Shown: positions 1 to 9,994 of the stretch, one piece after another | Layout of the letters: each line of letters starts with the position of its first letter | How positions within the stretch are numbered: the stretch's first letter is position 1 | Source: Haematococcus lacustris | Lineage: Eukaryota; Chlorophyta; Chlorophyceae; Chlamydomonadales; Haematococcaceae | Assembly: GCA_030144725.1 (NCBI GenBank) | Contig: JASKMD010000003.1 | Location: 10,350,855-10,414,854 of the forward strand | Direction of reading: 5' to 3' | Length of the DNA stretch: 64,000 bases | The notes under the pieces: model-generated | Database searches by the model: none | What the model was told of the DNA's origin: nothing | The model's input: the letters and a program-made list of their open reading frames with translations, nothing else | Program-made: the position numbers and the translations under genes

Positions 1-1857
1 CTTTGTGTGCAGCTGCTGGTGGCTAGGTCCACAACCTGCAAGCAAGTAAGACACGGTCATCATGTTTAGCATCGGACAACGGGCCAGCCGAAGTAACAAG
101 ACACTGCCAACTTACGTAACGGTTGTGGTGACTGCACACCCACCCTATGGTCTTGTTGTTGCAACATTACAAGCCGAGTTCATCACACACTGCACAAAGG
201 GAGTGCCCGCTGGTCATGATGCGCTATACACGGCCTGCAGGAATGGAACATACCGCAACCACCATGCAGGCAGCATGCAAAGAGTGGCAGCCAGCATGCA
301 AATCATCACCCTGACTCTTACCACCACCTTCACCCTCACCCTCGCATGGCATTGCCTGTCAGCGCTGCTGCAATACACTGCCCTACTATAGTCCCAGTAT
401 GCTCTCACCTGTTGTGCCTACAGCCTGCCTGAACCCCAGCTCCAGGATTAGGGTCTGAAGCACCTCGGCCTCCCCTGACAGGCAGGCGTGCGCCACTGCA
501 TGCCTTAAGCTGCAGCCCAGGCCAGCTCCTTGCCTTGTGCAGGCCAGCGGGCTGTCAGCCTGACCATCAGCCACACAGTGCACGCCCTGCTGCAGGCATG
601 ACCTGGCCAGCAGACGGTGTTGGGTGCCGACATGGAACAGGTCGGCCAGCAGCCCCACTAGCTGCACCTGCAGCACCTGCAGGGTCAGGGGCATGATGTC
701 ATGATGTACACCGTTATTACTGCCAGCCTGGAACTCCGTGTCACGGTGGTTAGCAGCCTTTAGGGCGTGAAGGGCGTTTGATGGTTCAGCTGCAAACCTG
801 GCGGGGCGGGGCGGGGCGGGGCGGGGCGGGGCGGGGCGGGGCGGGGCGGGGCGGGGCGGGGCGGGGCGGGGCGGGGCGGGGCGGGGCGGGGCGGGGCGGG
901 GCGGGGCGGGGCGGGGCGGGGCGGGGCGGGGCGGGGCGGGGCGGGGCGGGGCGGGGCGGGGCGGGGCGGGGCGGGGCGGGGCGGGGCGGGGCGGGGCGGG
1001 GCGGGGCGGGGCGGGGCGGGGCGGGGCGGGGCGGGGCGGGGCGGGGCGGGGCGGGGCGGGGCGGGGCGGGGCGGGGCGGGGCGGGGCGGGGCGGGGCGGG
1101 GCGGGGCGGGGCGGGGCGGGGCGGGGCGGGGCGGGGCGGGGCGGGGCGGGGCGGGGCGGGGCGGGGCGGGGCGGGGCGGGGCGGGGCGGGGCGGGGCGGG
1201 GCGGGGCGGGGCGGGGCGGGGCGGGGCGGGGCGGGGCGGGGCGGGGCGGGGCGGGGCGGGGCGGGGCGGGGCGGGGCGGGGCGGGGCGGGGCGGGGCGGG
1301 GCGGGGCGGGGCGGGGCGGGGCGGGGCGGGGCGGGGCGGGGCGGGGCGGGGCGGGGCGGGGCGGGGCGGGGCGGGGCGGGGCGGGGCGGGGCGGGGCGGG
1401 GCGGGGCGGGGCGGGGCGGGGCGGGGCGGGGCGGGGCGGGGCGGGGCGGGGCGGGGCGGGGCGGGGCGGGGCGGGGCGGGGCGGGGCGGGGCGGGGCGGG
1501 GCGGGGCGGGGCGGGGCGGGGCGGGGCCCTCCTTACATGACGTTAGCCTGTCAGCGTGGCTATGATAGCAGTCATGGTGATGATGATGGTGGGTTTACAC
1601 CAGTATCGCTGCCAAACCTGGTACACCCTGGTACGGCGGTTAGCACCTCGGGCATGGAGGCAGACTGAAACGCAACAGCATCAGCTGGAGCATCGTGGTG
1701 GTGATGATGGTGGGTTAGCATAGCAAGAAAGGGCAGCATGGCTATGATAGCAGCTGGTTCAGCTCCCCACCTTGCCAGTGTCTGCTTCACAGCCGGTGGC
1801 CCACGCCAGCTCCTGCACCGTCAGCGGCTCCAGGCAGCATACCAAGACAGGCAGCAG
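1..1857 (-). pseudogene. STAND/NLR-type gene remnant (NACHT-flanking region and WD40), copy A
   Basis: Four exon-like pieces read on the minus strand and match the copy at 60333-61713. Exon A (1857-1771) encodes the LEPLTVQELAWATGCEAD block and ends at a GTGGGG donor. Exon B (667-409) carries SCLQQ..C..DG and RHAVAHACLSGE and ends at GTGAGA. A WD40-like piece (234-144) ends in NNKTI. A last piece begins at 35 with VVDLATSSC and runs off the window. In STAND proteins this order follows the NACHT ATPase and leads into a WD40 propeller. Damage is clear: exon A lacks its 5' half, exon B lacks about 35 residues present in the other copy (the HTSVL segment), and the WD40 piece has an in-frame TAA. 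A 728-bp GGGGC array sits in the A-B intron. No NACHT P-loop is in the window. The family call is from remembered motif patterns. Confidence 0.5.
800..1527. repeat. (GGGGC)n pentanucleotide array, about 146 units
   Basis: The array is a seemingly perfect GGGGC tandem repeat on the plus strand with no interruption visible. Both strands stay open through it because the unit cannot make a stop codon, so the GAGRG-type frame starting at 778 is not a gene. By comparison with 60600-60770 it lies in the intron between exons A and B of the NLR remnant. G-runs of four every five bases would be expected to form G-quadruplexes. Confidence 0.97.
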
Positions 1858-2089
1858 GCATATGAGGTGCAACGTGTAACACTGTGGCAATGTGGCGATG
1901 TGATGGGATCGACCGTGCTGTCCTGGCACTTATGCCATTGTGTCACAGTACTGATGTGCCTGCCCCGCCCCGCCCCGCCCTGCAGCGCTGACCAAATCAT
2001 GCCTGCTTGAGCGAGAAGTGGAAGTGTCAACTCAATTCCCATTGCAACTTCCCAGCGGTCCAGCAGCAGCAAAATAGCTATTGCAGTCG

Positions 2090-2655
2090 TTGGGCAAGGT
2101 TTGCTGCACCTTCGTTTCTACCTGTGTGACTGCACATATCAGTGCACGCATCCTTACAAGTTGCGCCATTTACACCAGTAGAACATGCACATTATGGCAG
2201 ACTTGCATGCCTTTCCACTCGCTCACCATGCTCACCCACCAACTGTCACTCAACAACTGTCACACAAGTATGGTCCGCAGCAACAGCCGTGACACGACAA
2301 CTCACTTTTTCCCATACAAGGCTTTAGTGATGAAGACAAGCACAGCTAGGAACATGCTCACAGCACCCTGCCCAGCCAAGGTGCAATTGGGCCTGGTCCA
2401 ACTCTACGCCATTGTAAACGTACACTCTGCACACACATCCACTGTCGAGCAATGTTTACAACCACTGCATGACCCACACCAACCTGGAGCCCTCAGCCAC
2501 AACACCCTAACTGTAGTTCTCACAACCACAACCACTGCCAGCAGCAGGCATGGCACAGCAGGTGCTAAGCAGGTAGCAGCGTAGCAATATTGTGAATGGC
2601 CATGCTCTCTTGTGAGACTCTCAGGCAGGCCATCCATGTGAGCATTGAGCTTTGG
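2090..2655 (+). repeat. Duplicated flanking block, copy 1
   Basis: This stretch is collinear with 58975-59455. Shared landmarks include a CAAGGTT..CTGCACCT start, CATCCTTACAAGTTGC, a CCAGCAGCAGGCATGGC segment, and GAGACTCTCAGGCA near the end. No coherent frame runs through both copies, so it is treated as duplicated non-coding sequence between an NLR remnant and an F-box/LRR gene. Confidence 0.7.
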
Positions 2656-2701
2656 CTGGCTAGCGACGCACACATCAACAACAGAGCCCAAACATCAACA
2701 C

Positions 2702-4432
2702 TCATGCCTTCAAGCATTGAAACCTCACCCTCAGCTTCCCAGACTTTGAAGGGTCATCAGCCAACCAGCATGCAGGCAGCTCTGACGAGACTGGACAGCG
2801 GCAAATGCAAATGTCCAGCTTGCGTGCCCAGGGCTGCTCAGTCATGAGCTGCAGCGACTCACACATGGCTGAGCTCGTGCTCCCCAATACATGCTCAAAC
2901 ACAACATCAGTGACGGTGGGCATGAGCTGCACCAACTGGCGCCAGTACTCCAGGGAGGGGGTCACGCTGCCATACACAAACTTGAGGTGAGTGCAGCCCT
3001 GGCAGGATGGCGCCAGCGTTGCAACATTTGCCGCCTCCACGTTCATGTGGGCCACTGACACCAAGTCCCAGCTGCAATGCTTCAGAGCTTGCAGCGCAGC
3101 CACCAGCTGCTGCACCTTGACATGCTGTTGTGCTGACATGGCAAACATGTTCAGCCGCAACACCTTGACCCTCACTGGCACCTTGCAAGCCTGTGTCAAG
3201 TTGTGGACTGCAGCTGCCACCCGATCGCAGTCGTCATCTTGGGCAGTGACGATGGCAAGCGCTCCCAGCACCAGGGGCTGAGTGAGGGAGTGCAGAGGAA
3301 GGTAGGCGGCAGTGGCGCAGTCCACACAGCCCGTGAGCTCCAGCCGCTGCCATCTGCAGGGTGCATCTGCACGTGAGCTGGTCAGCCGCTGCAGTGATTT
3401 GAGCTGGATGCTGGTAAGCTGGGTGGCTGCCAGCAGGGCATCCAGCTGCTCCTGCCCCTTGACTGCTGCGCCAGGCAGCTGCAGGGTGTGCAGCCGAGGC
3501 AACGCTTGCAGCAGCCCAGGCAGGTGCTGACCCTCCAGGTAAAGTTGGCGGAACATCGTCAGCACCTGCAGCTGAGCCAGGGGCTGCAGTGCTGCAGTGA
3601 ATTCGTCAAGGCCAGTAAGGTGGTACAACACACCCACCCGTTGCCTGATGCATAGCTGTGTCAGGTGTTGGGACAGTGGCTGCAGGTTGGGCAGAAGGGG
3701 ATTGTTCCCTCCTTCAGCCATGTTGGTCGACAGGCTCAGCTGCTTGAGCCTCGAGGCATGGAACAGGTTGTCCAGGGTGGCTGCCCCTGGCTCAGGCCGC
3801 TCAGCCTGGGTGATGGTGGTGTTGCTTAGGTCTAGCTGCTGCAGCTGCAGGGACAGTTGTGGGTGGGAGAGCAGGGCAGCCAGGCCACTGCAGGGAATGG
3901 CGCAGTTGTGGAGAGACAGGGAGGTCAGGCCTGGGAAGCCATCCACAAAGTACTGAGCAAGGTCAGGGGTGCAGCCCAGACGCTTGAGAGGGCCGAAGGA
4001 TGGAGCCTTACTGGTTCCTAGCTTGCAGGTTTCCACGGCTGCACAGCTGGCCAGCTTCTGCAGAACCTCGGTCAGCAGCCTGATGTACTGCCTGCTGCTT
4101 TGTGCCCGCTGTTGCTCCAGAGTCAGGACCAGCTTGCATGTCCTGGCTTGCAGGGCTGCGACGACGCGTGGTGTGAGGAACTGGTCGCAGCCCTGGCTGT
4201 CCAGCTGGATGTGTAGAGCCGGGGCGTGCAACAGGTTGGTCTTGGAAAAGGCACGGCACGTGCGCGACAGGATTCCTCCTCCCGCACCAAGCTGTATGGC
4301 CCGGCGGGAGATGTCGTCCCTAAGCTCTACAGGCAGTGTCGCCAAGGAGACGCCAGGAAGAGGTCCAGGTGAAGGTGCCTCGACGGGTACGCCGTGGACG
4401 GATGCATCGCTGAGCTTGCGCTGTTTGGCCAT
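2702..4432 (-). CDS. F-box-like / leucine-rich-repeat protein, intact copy (LRR-1)
   Basis: An uninterrupted single-exon frame of 576 codons from the Met shared with the paralogs (the LIVTAM context); an in-frame Met at 4483 would add 17 residues. The first about 90 residues resemble an F-box: a LPVELRDDISRRA helix, then TCRAFSKTNLL. The rest is rich in irregular LRR-type strands such as LTSLSLHNCAIPCSG, LQLQQLDLSNTTI, LHTLQLPGA and LTSIQLKSL. F-box proteins normally join SCF ubiquitin ligases and use the LRR surface to bind substrate; that role is inference here. Four related copies or large fragments occur in the window (8069-9868, 38858-39874, 54373-56061, 57021-58696). This is the only one without a visible lesion, so it may be the functional member. 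It lies between two GGGGC arrays in opposite orientation. Confidence 0.75.
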   Translation of the reverse strand: MAKQRKLSDASVHGVPVEAPSPGPLPGVSLATLPVELRDDISRRAIQLGAGGGILSRTCRAFSKTNLLHAPALHIQLDSQGCDQFLTPRVVAALQARTCKLVLTLEQQRAQSSRQYIRLLTEVLQKLASCAAVETCKLGTSKAPSFGPLKRLGCTPDLAQYFVDGFPGLTSLSLHNCAIPCSGLAALLSHPQLSLQLQQLDLSNTTITQAERPEPGAATLDNLFHASRLKQLSLSTNMAEGGNNPLLPNLQPLSQHLTQLCIRQRVGVLYHLTGLDEFTAALQPLAQLQVLTMFRQLYLEGQHLPGLLQALPRLHTLQLPGAAVKGQEQLDALLAATQLTSIQLKSLQRLTSSRADAPCRWQRLELTGCVDCATAAYLPLHSLTQPLVLGALAIVTAQDDDCDRVAAAVHNLTQACKVPVRVKVLRLNMFAMSAQQHVKVQQLVAALQALKHCSWDLVSVAHMNVEAANVATLAPSCQGCTHLKFVYGSVTPSLEYWRQLVQLMPTVTDVVFEHVLGSTSSAMCESLQLMTEQPWARKLDICICRCPVSSELPACWLADDPSKSGKLRVRFQCLKA

Positions 4433-4483
4433 GGCTGTCACAATGAGGGAATACTCCAAGAATGGAGCCTCAGCGGACCACAT

Positions 4484-4943
4484 ATCCTAGCCTAGATACA
4501 TGCTAATGAATATGGACTACCAGGCCTCCCCACCTAGGTCAACCAATGCAGCGCTGACTTGATATTGCCTGCTTGAGCGGCAAATGAGGCGGGGGCAGAT
4601 AAGGCAGAGGAGGCAGATGGGAGCGCCAATTCCCAGCCTGAAGCCCAGCAGCCGCAACATGTTTTGTCTCTTCCTCTGTGACTCCACACATCAGTGCACG
4701 CATCCTTACAAGGTCGTACACCAGTAGGACATGCATAGTGTGGCAGACTGGCATGCCGTTTCCCTCACGATGACCTATTGCTCACCCAGCACACTTCCAA
4801 GTATGGTTAGCCGCAACAGCCAAGCGCGAAATCATCATCAAGGTGCAAGTGGCTTGGCTCAGCTCTGCCCGACTGCAGCCTGCACTCAGCTACTCAGTTG
4901 AGCTGAGCATGGTGCTGGTGGTGAAGGAGGGACTTTTGCACTG
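4484..4943. other. Non-coding 5' flank of LRR-1, related to 58800-59130
   Basis: No supported gene. The sequence repeats parts of the block upstream of LRR-5 (CAATGCAGC..TGACTT, GCCTGCTTGAGCG, CGCATCCTTACAAG, ACTTCCAAGTATGGT). This indicates that the F-box/LRR genes were copied together with their upstream DNA. Confidence 0.55.
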
Positions 4944-7459
4944 CCCGCCCCGCCCCGCCCCGCCCCGCCCCGCCCCGCCCCGCCCCGCCCCGCCCCGCCC
5001 CGCCCCGCCCCGCCCCGCCCCGCCCCGCCCCGCCCCGCCCCGCCCCGCCCCGCCCCGCCCCGCCCCGCCCCGCCCCGCCCCGCCCCGCCCCGCCCCGCCC
5101 CGCCCCGCCCCGCCCCGCCCCGCCCCGCCCCGCCCCGCCCCGCCCCGCCCCGCCCCGCCCCGCCCCGCCCCGCCCCGCCCCGCCCCGCCCCGCCCCGCCC
5201 CGCCCCGCCCCGCCCCGCCCCGCCCCGCCCCGCCCCGCCCCGCCCCGCCCCGCCCCGCCCCGCCCCGCCCCGCCCCGCCCCGCCCCGCCCCGCCCCGCCC
5301 CGCCCCGCCCCGCCCCGCCCCGCCCCGCCCCGCCCCGCCCCGCCCCGCCCCGCCCCGCCCCGCCCCGCCCCGCCCCGCCCCGCCCCGCCCCGCCCCGCCC
5401 CGCCCCGCCCCGCCCCGCCCCGCCCCGCCCCGCCCCGCCCCGCCCCGCCCCGCCCCGCCCCGCCCCGCCCCGCCCCGCCCCGCCCCGCCCCGCCCCGCCC
5501 CGCCCCGCCCCGCCCCGCCCCGCCCCGCCCCGCCCCGCCCCGCCCCGCCCCGCCCCGCCCCGCCCCGCCCCGCCCCGCCCCGCCCCGCCCCGCCCCGCCC
5601 CGCCCCGCCCCGCCCCGCCCCGCCCCGCCCCGCCCCGCCCCGCCCCGCCCCGCCCCGCCCCGCCCCGCCCCGCCCCGCCCCGCCCCGCCCCGCCCCGCCC
5701 CGCCCCGCCCCGCCCCGCCCCGCCCCGCCCCGCCCCGCCCCGCCCCGCCCCGCCCCGCCCCGCCCCGCCCCGCCCCGCCCCGCCCCGCCCCGCCCCGCCC
5801 CGCCCCGCCCCGCCCCGCCCCGCCCCGCCCCGCCCCGCCCCGCCCCGCCCCGCCCCGCCCCGCCCCGCCCCGCCCCGCCCCGCCCCGCCCCGCCCCGCCC
5901 CGCCCCGCCCCGCCCCGCCCCGCCCCGCCCCGCCCCGCCCGCCCCGCCCCGCCCCGCCCCGCCCCGCCCCGCCCCGCCCCGCCCCGCCCCGCCCCGCCCC
6001 GCCCCGCCCCGCCCCGCCCCGCCCCGCCCCGCCCCGCCCCGCCCCGCCCCGCCCCGCCCCGCCCCGCCCCGCCCCGCCCCGCCCCGCCCCGCCCCGCCCC
6101 GCCCCGCCCCGCCCCGCCCCGCCCCGCCCCGCCCCGCCCCGCCCCGCCCCGCCCCGCCCCGCCCCGCCCCGCCCCGCCCCGCCCCGCCCCGCCCCGCCCC
6201 GCCCCGCCCCGCCCCGCCCCGCCCCGCCCCGCCCCGCCCCGCCCCGCCCCGCCCCGCCCCGCCCCGCCCCGCCCCGCCCCGCCCCGCCCCGCCCCGCCCC
6301 GCCCCGCCCCGCCCCGCCCCGCCCCGCCCCGCCCCGCCCCGCCCCGCCCCGCCCCGCCCCGCCCCGCCCCGCCCCGCCCCGCCCCGCCCCGCCCCGCCCC
6401 GCCCCGCCCCGCCCCGCCCCGCCCCGCCCCGCCCCGCCCCGCCCCGCCCCGCCCCGCCCCGCCCCGCCCCGCCCCGCCCCGCCCCGCCCCGCCCCGCCCC
6501 GCCCCGCCCCGCCCCGCCCCGCCCCGCCCCCGCCCCGCCCCGCCCCGCCCCGCCCCGCCCCGCCCCGCCCCGCCCCGCCCCGCCCCGCCCCGCCCCGCCC
6601 CGCCCCGCCCCGCCCCGCCCCGCCCCGCCCCGCCCCGCCCCGCCCCGCCCCGCCCCGCCCCGCCCCGCCCCGCCCCGCCCCGCCCCGCCCCGCCCCGCCC
6701 CGCCCCGCCCCGCCCCGCCCCGCCCCGCCCCGCCCCGCCCCGCCCCGCCCCGCCCCGCCCCGCCCCGCCCCGCCCCGCCCCGCCCCGCCCCGCCCCGCCC
6801 CGCCCCGCCCCGCCCCGCCCCGCCCCGCCCCGCCCCGCCCCGCCCCGCCCCGCCCCGCCCCGCCCCGCCCCGCCCCGCCCCGCCCCGCCCCGCCCCGCCC
6901 CGCCCCGCCCCGCCCCGCCCCGCCCCGCCCCGCCCCGCCCCGCCCCGCCCCGCCCCGCCCCGCCCCGCCCCGCCCCGCCCCGCCCCGCCCCGCCCCGCCC
7001 CGCCCCGCCCCGCCCCGCCCCGCCCCGCCCCGCCCCGCCCCGCCCCGCCCCGCCCCGCCCCGCCCCGCCCCGCCCCGCCCGCCCCGCCCCGCCCCGCCCC
7101 GCCCCGCCCCGCCCCGCCCCGCCCCGCCCCGCCCCGCCCCGCCCCGCCCCGCCCCGCCCCGCCCCGCCCCGCCCCGCCCCGCCCCGCCCCGCCCCGCCCC
7201 GCCCCGCCCCGCCCCGCCCCGCCCCGCCCCGCCCCGCCCCGCCCCGCCCCGCCCCGCCCCGCCCCGCCCCGCCCCGCCCCGCCCCGCCCCGCCCCGCCCC
7301 GCCCCGCCCCGCCCCGCCCCGCCCCGCCCCGCCCCGCCCCGCCCCGCCCCGCCCCGCCCCGCCCCGCCCCGCCCCGCCCCGCCCCGCCCCGCCCCGCCCC
7401 GCCCCGCCCCGCCCCGCCCCGCCCCGCCCCGCCCCGCCCCGCCCCGCCCCCGCCCCGCC
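4944..7459. repeat. (CCCCG)n pentanucleotide array, about 2.5 kb
   Basis: This is the same pentamer as at 800-1527 but on the opposite strand (GGGGC reads on the minus strand). It is almost pure. I see four single-base phase slips: a three-C run near 5938-5940 and near 7078-7080, and a five-C run near 6527-6531 and near 7447-7451. The long PPRPA (plus) and GAGRG (minus) frames across it are forced by composition and are not proteins. Confidence 0.97.
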
Positions 7460-8068
7460 TATAGGCTATTGGCACTCAGCCGACACCCACCCTGTGCCTC
7501 CACTGCCATGGTGACATACTTGGAAAAGAGGGTCTTAGAAATTAGGGGGTAATACAAGAGGGATAAACAGGACGAACGTCAGTCTGGGTGTGCCGACGTT
7601 TCCGCAGCAATGGCGACTGCAAACACCAAATGCCACTGCCACTATTCGCAGTCTGGCTTATCCACCGATGATGGCAGTGTCGCCTATGCGCATCGCCCTC
7701 GGCTTCGTGCGTAGATAGCATTACCATGCTCGGCGGGTTGCGTGGCCCAGCTGGCTCCAAATCGGGCCGCACAGCCCAACCAACCGCTCGTAAGTCATCG
7801 GAAACGCCTGTGGGAACAGGGAGTAGTGTTTCTCGCCAGCTGTGATCTACTGGCTTGTGTCTGACGTCCACGCTGCTGCTCTCTGTCCGTTCTACAGGCT
7901 TATATGAAGACATCGCCGACAGAAGTGAGCTGCGAGCAGCCAGGAGCAGCCAGGTGCGTACCCACACCCGCACCCAGCCAACCACACGCTGCCTCTGCTA
8001 CTGGCGCCCTCCCACCTTGACAGCCTTGTTGCTCCACCCACTCTGCAGGTCAACAGACAGCCCCAGCT
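7460..8068. other. Intergenic, no supported gene
   Basis: The sequence is mixed, with no frame that looks coding. It ends in a polypyrimidine-like stretch and CTCTGCAG just before the LRR-2 start, which could be a 3' splice site for an unseen 5' exon. Confidence 0.4.
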
Positions 8069-9868
8069 ATGAGCCAGAGTGACATGCAACATCAAGTCGC
8101 AGAGGATGGCGGTGCATTAGCAGCAGATGGGTACAGCCCAGCTGGCGAGGCGCGCCCTCCTGCCACTAGGCTGCTTGACCTCCCTTCAGCGCTGCTGGAT
8201 GACATCGCTTGCTGAGTCATGCAGCTTGGGGCCAGGAGCCTGCTGCCCCTGACCTGCCGCGCTTTCTCCTTGGCTCGCCTGCTGCACGTGCCAGCCTTGC
8301 GCATCCAGCTGGGCAGGCAGTGCTGCGACGAGCTGCTCACGCCCCGCGTCATTGCAGCCCTGCAAGCGAGTAAGAGCAAGCTGGCTCTCACCTTGTGGCA
8401 GCCAGAGACAGTGGACAGCATGCATTACATTGAGCAGCTGGCTCCAGCCTTGCAGCTGCCGCATATAGAATACACCCAACATTACCACGACCTGCTGGCC
8501 CATGCCCTGGCAAAGCTGGACAACTGTGCAGCAGTGGAGGTCTGCAAGTTGGTCTGCATTGGGGAATATGACCGCGACAATCGTAAACATCTACGCTGCC
8601 CACCTGGCCTTGCCCAGCACCTGCTGGACAGCTTCCCCAGCCTGACTGCCCTGACCCTGCAGGGGTTCTGTGTCTCAAGCAATACGCTAGCCAGCCTGCT
8701 CTCCCACCCACCGCTGGCCCGACAGCTGCAGCAGCTAGACCTCGCCAATACCATTGTCATGGTTGGTAATAAGCCTAGAGCAGTGGGCACTCTGTTCCAT
8801 ATGTTCCAAGGTCTGCAGTTGAAGCAGCTCAGCATAGCTATCCAGCACCCCATACCTGGCACACCACCGCTGCCTAGCTTTCAGCCCCTGGCGCAACACT
8901 TGACCCAGTTGCACCTCGACTTCTGTTCACTCTACAATGGTGATTGGAAATATCTGGTGGAGTACTTGCAACCTCTGGCTCAGCTGCAGGTGCTCACTGT
9001 ACCTTACCAAGACCAGCTGGAGGGCCTGGCTGAGCTGCCGCAGGCGCTGCCCCTGCTGCACACCCTGCAGCTGCCATTTGTCACAGTCAGGGGCCAGCAG
9101 CAGCTTGATACACTCCTGGCAGCCACCCAGATCACAAGCCTCCAGCTGCGAGGTGTGACAGGGCTGGATGCCTCAGGTGCCGATGTCCCTTGCAGCTGGC
9201 AGCGGCTGGAGCTCACAGGGGCGGTTGAGGGGCCTGACATCATGTACCTGCCCCTGCACTCCCTCTCCCAGCCTCTAGTGCTGGGGCAACTTCAGATCTG
9301 TGTGGAGGACATCCCAGCCCCTGAGGTGGAAGCGGCACTCCACCTCCTGGCAGAAGCGATCAAGGTGCCAGTGCAGATTAAGGAGGTGCAGCTGGTATTG
9401 AGGAGCCCTGAGCAAAGGCATGAGGGCATCACTCCAGCACTCCTACAGCAGCAGAGGGTGGACCTTACACAGCTGGTGGCTCTGCTGCAACCGCTGCAGT
9501 GTTGTTGCAAGGTGGTGGTCTATCGCCTGCATGAAGTCGGAGCCGCTGATGTCCTTGCACTGGCTCCATTGTGCCGGGACTGTACCCAATTTGTGCTGAG
9601 TGACGGCAGCATGGACCCCTCTCTGGAGTTCTGGCGTCAGCTTGTGCACCTCATGCCTGCTGTGTACAAGGTCGACTTTATTCGTGTGGAGGGATGTGTT
9701 TGTGCAGCCATGCATGAGTCGCTGCAGCTCATGGCTGCACAGCCCTGGGCACGGTGGCTACATGTCACATTGCACGACCGCTTCACTGCCTCTCAGCTGC
9801 TTGCATGTTGGCAGTCTGGCAGCTGGTTGAAGGCTGGTATACTCAAAGTGACCATGTTGGGTCGTTGA
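8069..9868 (+). pseudogene. F-box-like / LRR gene with a stop codon inside the F-box (LRR-2)
   Basis: Reading from ATG at 8069, the frame gives an F-box-like helix (LLDLPSALLDDIA), then TGA at 8213-8215 at the point where LRR-1 has RRAIQLG. The same frame continues without a further stop for 550 codons: TCRAF, then LRR-like strands (LQQLDLANT, LHTLQLPFV, LELTGAVEG) and the family C-terminus (SLEFWRQL, SLQLMAAQPWARWL). Translation could restart at the Met at 8219, giving a protein without the first F-box helix. The simplest reading is a recent single-base nonsense change. The orientation is opposite to LRR-1. A LINE has inserted 115 bp downstream of the stop codon. Confidence 0.75.
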
Positions 9869-9982
9869 TTGGGTGACTGCCATGCATGCCACAATACTGA
9901 CTGTTGCCATGCTGGAAGACACGGGAGCGATGACAGCAACAAGACATTCGTGGCTGGACCAGACTAGACAGCTACAACGCTT

Positions 9983-9994
9983 GTATCCTGCTTA
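9983..9994. repeat. LINE target-site duplication, left copy
   Basis: The 12-bp word GTATCCTGCTTA occurs here and again at 13563-13574. The two copies exactly bracket the retrotransposon. Adjacent bases differ (GGTT against ATGA on the right; TT against AC on the left), so the duplication is 12 bp. Confidence 0.85.

Noticed and set aside
778..1668. Long GAGRG-repeat open frame
   Set aside because: It is the GGGGC array translated; the unit cannot contain a stop, and the gene-like signal is compositional.
4843..7475. 873- and 861-codon frames on both strands
   Set aside because: Both are the CCCCG array read as PPRPA or GAGRG; no unique coding sequence.
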